NCBI GenBank assembly: GCA_013140875.1
Contig: JABFSB010000548.1
Coordinates: 1-8,097 of the forward strand
DNA: 8,097 nt
Direction of reading: 5' to 3'
Source of the DNA: Acidobacteriota bacterium
GTDB lineage: Bacteria; Acidobacteriota; Blastocatellia; Pyrinomonadales; Pyrinomonadaceae
Shown here: positions 6,143 to 8,097 of the stretch, in pieces
Position numbering within the stretch: the stretch's first letter is position 1
Layout of the letters: every line of letters begins with the position of its first letter
Notes under the pieces: generated by a model
The model's database searches: none
What the model saw: only the letters and a program-made list of their open reading frames with translations
Told to the model about the DNA's origin: nothing
Program-made: the position numbers and the translations under genes

Positions 6143-6469
6143 ATGGATGCCGTTAAAGTCTTGATTACTCGTTTTCTTGGCTATGATCCTCAACCGGGAA
6201 TCTTAGAGCTGGAATTGATTGACGCTTCGGGTCGCACGCACACGTTCATCGAGAAGACCGCCATTTTAGTCGATGATTGGGGTTGCGAAGAACACTTGAA
6301 ATCCTACCCGCGGCCGGGTGAGATCGCCTGCACGATTCTCGACCGACGCACAGACGCATCCGGTCGTGAAATTGTCACGATCTCGACGGAAAAGCCGTGG
6401 GTGATCATATCGGCTGAGGATCGGACTGAGTTTGAAGTATATTCCAATCAACTTACCGACATACGGTAG
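6143..6469 (+). CDS. Small conserved-looking hypothetical protein, about 108 residues
   Basis: I cannot name this protein. Starting at the ATG at 6143 it runs MDAVKVLITRFLGYDPQPGI and ends TEFEVYSNQLTDIR. It is rich in alternating hydrophobic and charged segments (ILELELIDASGRTHTF, EIACTILDRR, EIVTISTEKPWVI), which suggests a small all-beta or alpha/beta domain. No signal or membrane segment is seen. The frame stays open upstream to a GTG at 6104, but those 13 codons lie in repeat unit 2, so I prefer the ATG. No strong ribosome binding site precedes either start. It lies between two repeat dimers. The pattern recalls small cytosolic proteins of unknown function, possibly immunity-like, but I have no firm basis for a function. 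Confidence 0.62.
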   Translation: MDAVKVLITRFLGYDPQPGILELELIDASGRTHTFIEKTAILVDDWGCEEHLKSYPRPGEIACTILDRRTDASGREIVTISTEKPWVIISAEDRTEFEVYSNQLTDIR

Positions 6470-6501
6470 ATTTCTAGACTACAACTCGGGGTCATATAAA
6501 A

Positions 6502-6526
6502 ACTGGGGTCAGGCCTGCGTTCCCGC
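6502..6526 (+). repeat. GGGTCA-CCTGC element, copy C, heading the second repeat dimer
   Basis: ACTGGGGTCAGGCCTGCGTT (6502-6521) matches copy B in 18 of its 20 bases by eye and lies 33 bp before unit 3. A partial echo, ACTCGGGGTCA, occurs just upstream at 6484-6494. The position relative to a repeat dimer is conserved between copies B and C. Confidence 0.65.
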
Positions 6527-6534
6527 TTCCTACT

Positions 6535-6700
6535 GCGGCTTTGCTGCTCTATTTGCGGTGAAGTTCCACTTCACCGAGAAGCCCCAACAATTCTTCGCGG
6601 CTACGCCGCCGCTTCCTCGGACCGGGCGGCATAGCCGCATTGCTAAAGTTGAGCTAAGCCGGAAAGGCCGAGCCTTTCCGCAAACAGATGGGCATAGCCC
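6535..6700. repeat. 166-bp palindromic repeat unit 3
   Basis: It has the same length and hairpin order as units 1 and 2. It starts with a slightly degraded GCGGC-TTT-GCTGC, has GGTGAAGT-TCC-ACTTCACC, GCGGC-TAC-GCCGC and GCGGC-ATA-GCCGC, a CGGAAAGGC/GCCTTTCCG stem, and ends in GGGC-ATA-GCCC (6690-6700). The linker to unit 4 (6701-6730) is again 30 bp and contains GAATACTCAAGG. Confidence 0.88.
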
Positions 6701-6730
6701 GAAGAATGGGAATACTCAAGGATAGTTCTT

Positions 6731-7434
6731 GCGGCTCTGCCGCTCTATTTGCGGTGAAGTTCTACTTCACCGAGACGCCCCGACAATTCTTCGCGGCTAC
6801 GCCGCCGCTCTCCAGTTGATCTTATCGATATCTACCGCCAGCGGCTCATTCTCTAAACTACGACGGTGCCAAATTCGGGCGCTGGAATATAGGTACTCAT
6901 CAGGATGCTCCACCAATCCGGCCCTGACGGGATTAAGGTGGATGTAATTCACCTTCTGCATAAAAGCATCTTCTCCGGTCACTCTGAAAGCGTTCGGGTG
7001 ATGCTCATAAACGGAATGCTTGTATTTGTTCGTACGCTCCTGGATCCTAAGCTTCGCTAACGAACTTTGGAAACCGCCCGCCTTCAGATAATCGATCACC
7101 CTTTTCGCCGAGATGCCGTTCATAAATCGCAATACGTCTGCCATACTCCGCGCGTCGTCGGTAAGCAGGTGCGTATGATCGGGCATTATCACATAAGCGA
7201 AGATCAATATGATGCCGGAAACCCGTGCTTCGTTGAACGCGTCGGCGACGACCTTCTTGATCTCGTCCTTTTGAAATATCGGAAGGCGCTTGTGGGCCAC
7301 GGAAGTCAGGTAATATGCGGGATTGTCTCTTGAGATTTGGAACATTTGGAAGCGCAGCGGCACAGCCGCAAGAGTTTTTTAGGAGCGATTATCGGAAAAG
7401 CAGAGCTTTTCCGCAAATAGACGGGCACAGCCCG
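6731..7434. mobile_element. RAYT element: repeat unit 4 split by a Y1 transposase gene
   Basis: The left part (6731-6809) is the left half of the 166-bp unit: GCGGC-TCT-GCCGC, the CGGTGAAGT/ACTTCACCG stem and GCGGC-TAC-GCCGC. The right part (7357-7434) is the right half: GCGGC-ACA-GCCGC (7357-7369), a CGGAAAAG/CTTTTCCG stem, CCGCAAATAGA (7411-7421) and CGGGC-ACA-GCCCG (7422-7434). The transposase gene fills the space between hairpins three and four. TCTATTTGCGG at 6744-6754 and CCGCAAATAGA at 7411-7421 are exact inverted partners enclosing the gene. The element is 704 bp. Its start is 196 bp after unit 3, the same phase as the gene-free dimer at 5755-6116. Confidence 0.82.
6797..7363 (-). CDS. 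REP-associated tyrosine transposase (RAYT), IS200-like Y1/HUH family
   Basis: The protein (188 residues from a GTG, or 182 from the ATG at 7345) is a Y1 transposase of the RAYT group. It has YYLTSVAHKRLPIF near the N-terminus, the metal-binding HUH motif in YVIMPDHTHLL (57-67; His63 and His65), and the nucleophile region VNYIHLNPVRAGLV (138-151; likely catalytic Tyr140), then EYLYSSAR. RAYTs nick and join single-stranded DNA at palindromic REP hairpins and are thought to spread them; they act in the cytosol on chromosomal DNA. Catalytic residues look intact. Neither start has a good ribosome binding site; the ATG at 7345 fits the usual family start well. The GTG and the last four codons, including the TAG stop, lie inside flanking repeat hairpins. 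Matching repeats on both sides support a gene-repeat partnership. Confidence 0.93.
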   Translation of the reverse strand: MPLRFQMFQISRDNPAYYLTSVAHKRLPIFQKDEIKKVVADAFNEARVSGIILIFAYVIMPDHTHLLTDDARSMADVLRFMNGISAKRVIDYLKAGGFQSSLAKLRIQERTNKYKHSVYEHHPNAFRVTGEDAFMQKVNYIHLNPVRAGLVEHPDEYLYSSARIWHRRSLENEPLAVDIDKINWRAAA

Positions 7435-7465
7435 TAGAAGGGAGAACTACAAGCGACGTACTCCC

Positions 7466-7568
7466 GCGGCTCTGCCGCTCTATTTGCGGTGAAGTTCTAC
7501 TTCACCGGCGAGCCATAAAATTCTTCCGCGGCTACGCCGCCGCTTCCTCGGACCGGGCGGCTGAGCCT
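7466..7568. repeat. Truncated repeat unit 5
   Basis: The first hundred or so bases match unit 2 nearly base for base: GCGGC-TCT-GCCGC, the GGTGAAGT/ACTTCACC stem, the GCCATAAAATTCTTC stretch, GCGGCTACGCCGCCGC and TCGGACCGGGCGG. After GGGCGG the unit stops matching in order. The next bases, CTGAGCCT, equal the centre of the CGGAAAGGC-TGA-GCCTTTCCG hairpin of complete units, as if an internal deletion had joined the two points. The expected right end is then lost. A linker-like stretch of 31 bp separates it from the RAYT element. Confidence 0.78.
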
Positions 7569-7595
7569 AAATATTTTCTCCCGAAGGGCGCATAG

Positions 7596-7770
7596 CCACG
7601 TCGTTCACGGCGTGGTTTTGGTTGAGTAGCTTACTCAACAGGGCGATTTATCGTCCTTCCTTCCAGCGGCTTAAGCCATAATCATTTAAGCCCGTTAAAG
7701 CGGGCTGACAATCATTTTTCTAACGCTTAGCACGCCCTAAAGGACGTGGCTATATTCCGCGAAACGCGGA
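7596..7770. repeat. Cluster of short palindromes
   Basis: Successive independent hairpins fill this gene-free stretch: CCACGTCG-TTCA-CGGCGTGG (7596-7615, one G-T pair, followed by four T), GTTGAGTA-GCT-TACTCAAC (7621-7639), GGGCGAT/ATCGTCC (7641-7656), GGCTTAAGCC (about 7668-7677), AGCCCG-6 nt-CGGGCT (7689-7706), an imperfect CACGCCC/GGACGTG, and TCCGCG-AAA-CGCGGA (7756-7770). They resemble small REP-like elements. I see no gene here. The first could be a weak terminator on the plus strand, but no plus-strand gene precedes it closely. Confidence 0.7.
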
Positions 7771-7810
7771 CAACGCCGCCGCGACCAATTTGTCATAGTC
7801 GCGCTTTTGA

Positions 7811-7823
7811 CGGGCTTAGCCCG
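7811..7823. repeat. Short hairpin CGGGC-TTA-GCCCG
   Basis: A perfect 5-bp stem with a 3-nt loop lies between the palindrome cluster and the nested palindrome. It has the same stem and loop sizes as the edge hairpins of the 166-bp units (GGGC-ATA-GCCC), which hints at common descent or a common recognition rule. Confidence 0.55.
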
Positions 7824-7831
7824 GCGGGCAG

Positions 7832-8051
7832 GTCGCCAACGGCGACGGATATTAAAGCCCAGGGTGGAGCCGCTTTTTTGGCGGAACCCTGGGTAATGTA
7901 AAAAATGCGATGCGTCGCTGTAGGCGACGAATAACCGTCCGGCGATATTCGTCGCCTACAGCGACGATAATCCGACACGCAAACGTCCCAGGGTTCCGCT
8001 TCGCTTCGCTCACCTCCACCCTGGGCTTTAGTATTAGTCGCCTTTGGCGAC
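7832..8051. repeat. 220-bp nested palindrome with three successive arm pairs
   Basis: The element folds back on itself in order. The outer arms, 7841-7867 against 8015-8042, pair with about three mismatches and include a perfect 16-bp block TAAAGCCCAGGGTGGA (7852-7867) against 8015-8030. The next pair is GCGGAACCCTGGG (7881-7893) against CCCAGGGTTCCGC (7987-7999), 13 bp. The inner pair is 7913-7933 against 7946-7966, a perfect 21-bp pair across a 12-nt loop. Local hairpins are also possible: CCCAGGGT/ACCCTGGG at 7858-7893 and 7987-8025, GTCGCC-AAC-GGCGAC (7832-7846) and GTCGCC-TTT-GGCGAC (8037-8051). No gene is supported here, and the remaining 46 bases to the window end show nothing further. 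Confidence 0.85.
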
Positions 8052-8097
8052 AGTCACGCACGTCAACGATCCCGCTTCACCCGGCAAATCGGAAAGT

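Noticed and set aside
6432..6947. Two plus-strand open frames (6432-6725 and 6729-6947)
   Set aside because: They lie almost entirely within repeat units 3 and 4 and the end of the transposase gene. Their sequence is explained by the repeats, and they have no ribosome binding site or recognisable protein pattern.
7067..7333. 88-codon plus-strand open frame
   Set aside because: It is antisense to the transposase gene, which has clear HUH and tyrosine motifs on the minus strand.
5755..7568. CRISPR array
   Set aside because: The regular 196-bp spacing is far too long, the repeats are 166 bp multi-hairpin units, the linkers are similar to each other and not unique spacers, and no cas gene is present.
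7793..8061. Two minus-strand open frames (7793-7978 and 7852-8061)
   Set aside because: Both fall in the nested palindrome and nearby hairpins. Their open state follows from palindromic GC-rich DNA, and the translations show no domain-like pattern.

Overview
The window looks like a bacterial chromosome segment of moderate to high GC. It carries a housekeeping chaperonin operon, an AT-richer putative accessory ATPase, and a long tract dense in palindromic repeats around an IS200-like (Y1/HUH) transposase gene. The GroES/GroEL sequences and the style of the repeats made me think of Acidobacteriota (Blastocatellia-like), but that is an impression from memory and not a placement.

Left part (1-3500): a mARC/YcbX-like MOSC protein is encoded on the minus strand. 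It is divergent from groES-groEL on the plus strand. The divergent gap holds a degenerate long hairpin element, a 19-bp Fur-box-like palindrome, and a textbook groE control region: TTGACA-N17-TATACT with a CIRCE operator (HrcA site) overlapping the -10. The groES-groEL spacer is 162 nt and carries two tandem copies of a 28-bp repeat. groEL is followed by a hairpin and then by a strong intrinsic terminator.

Middle (3541-5226): one 561-residue protein combines an ABC/SMC-like ATPase with a C-terminal TOPRIM-like nuclease region, the architecture of the OLD family. It is alone, with no UvrD-like partner in the window. Its DNA is clearly AT-richer than groEL, so it is probably an acquired accessory gene, plausibly defensive.

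Right part (5227-8097): two small genes of unknown function (82 and about 108 residues) lie among repeats. The main family is a 166-bp unit made of six short hairpins, mostly with 3-nt loops. Two dimers occur, and in both the second unit starts exactly 196 bp after the first. In the second dimer the second unit is split, and a RAYT-type transposase gene lies between its third and fourth hairpins. This suggests that the 166-bp units are internally deleted, non-autonomous derivatives of the 704-bp RAYT element. A truncated fifth unit follows. The window ends with a cluster of simple palindromes and a roughly 220-bp nested palindrome with three successive pairs of arms.

The groE locus is self-contained (heat-shock repression by HrcA, then termination). 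Everything to its right looks accessory. The most notable system is the RAYT gene and its matching 166-bp repeat family.
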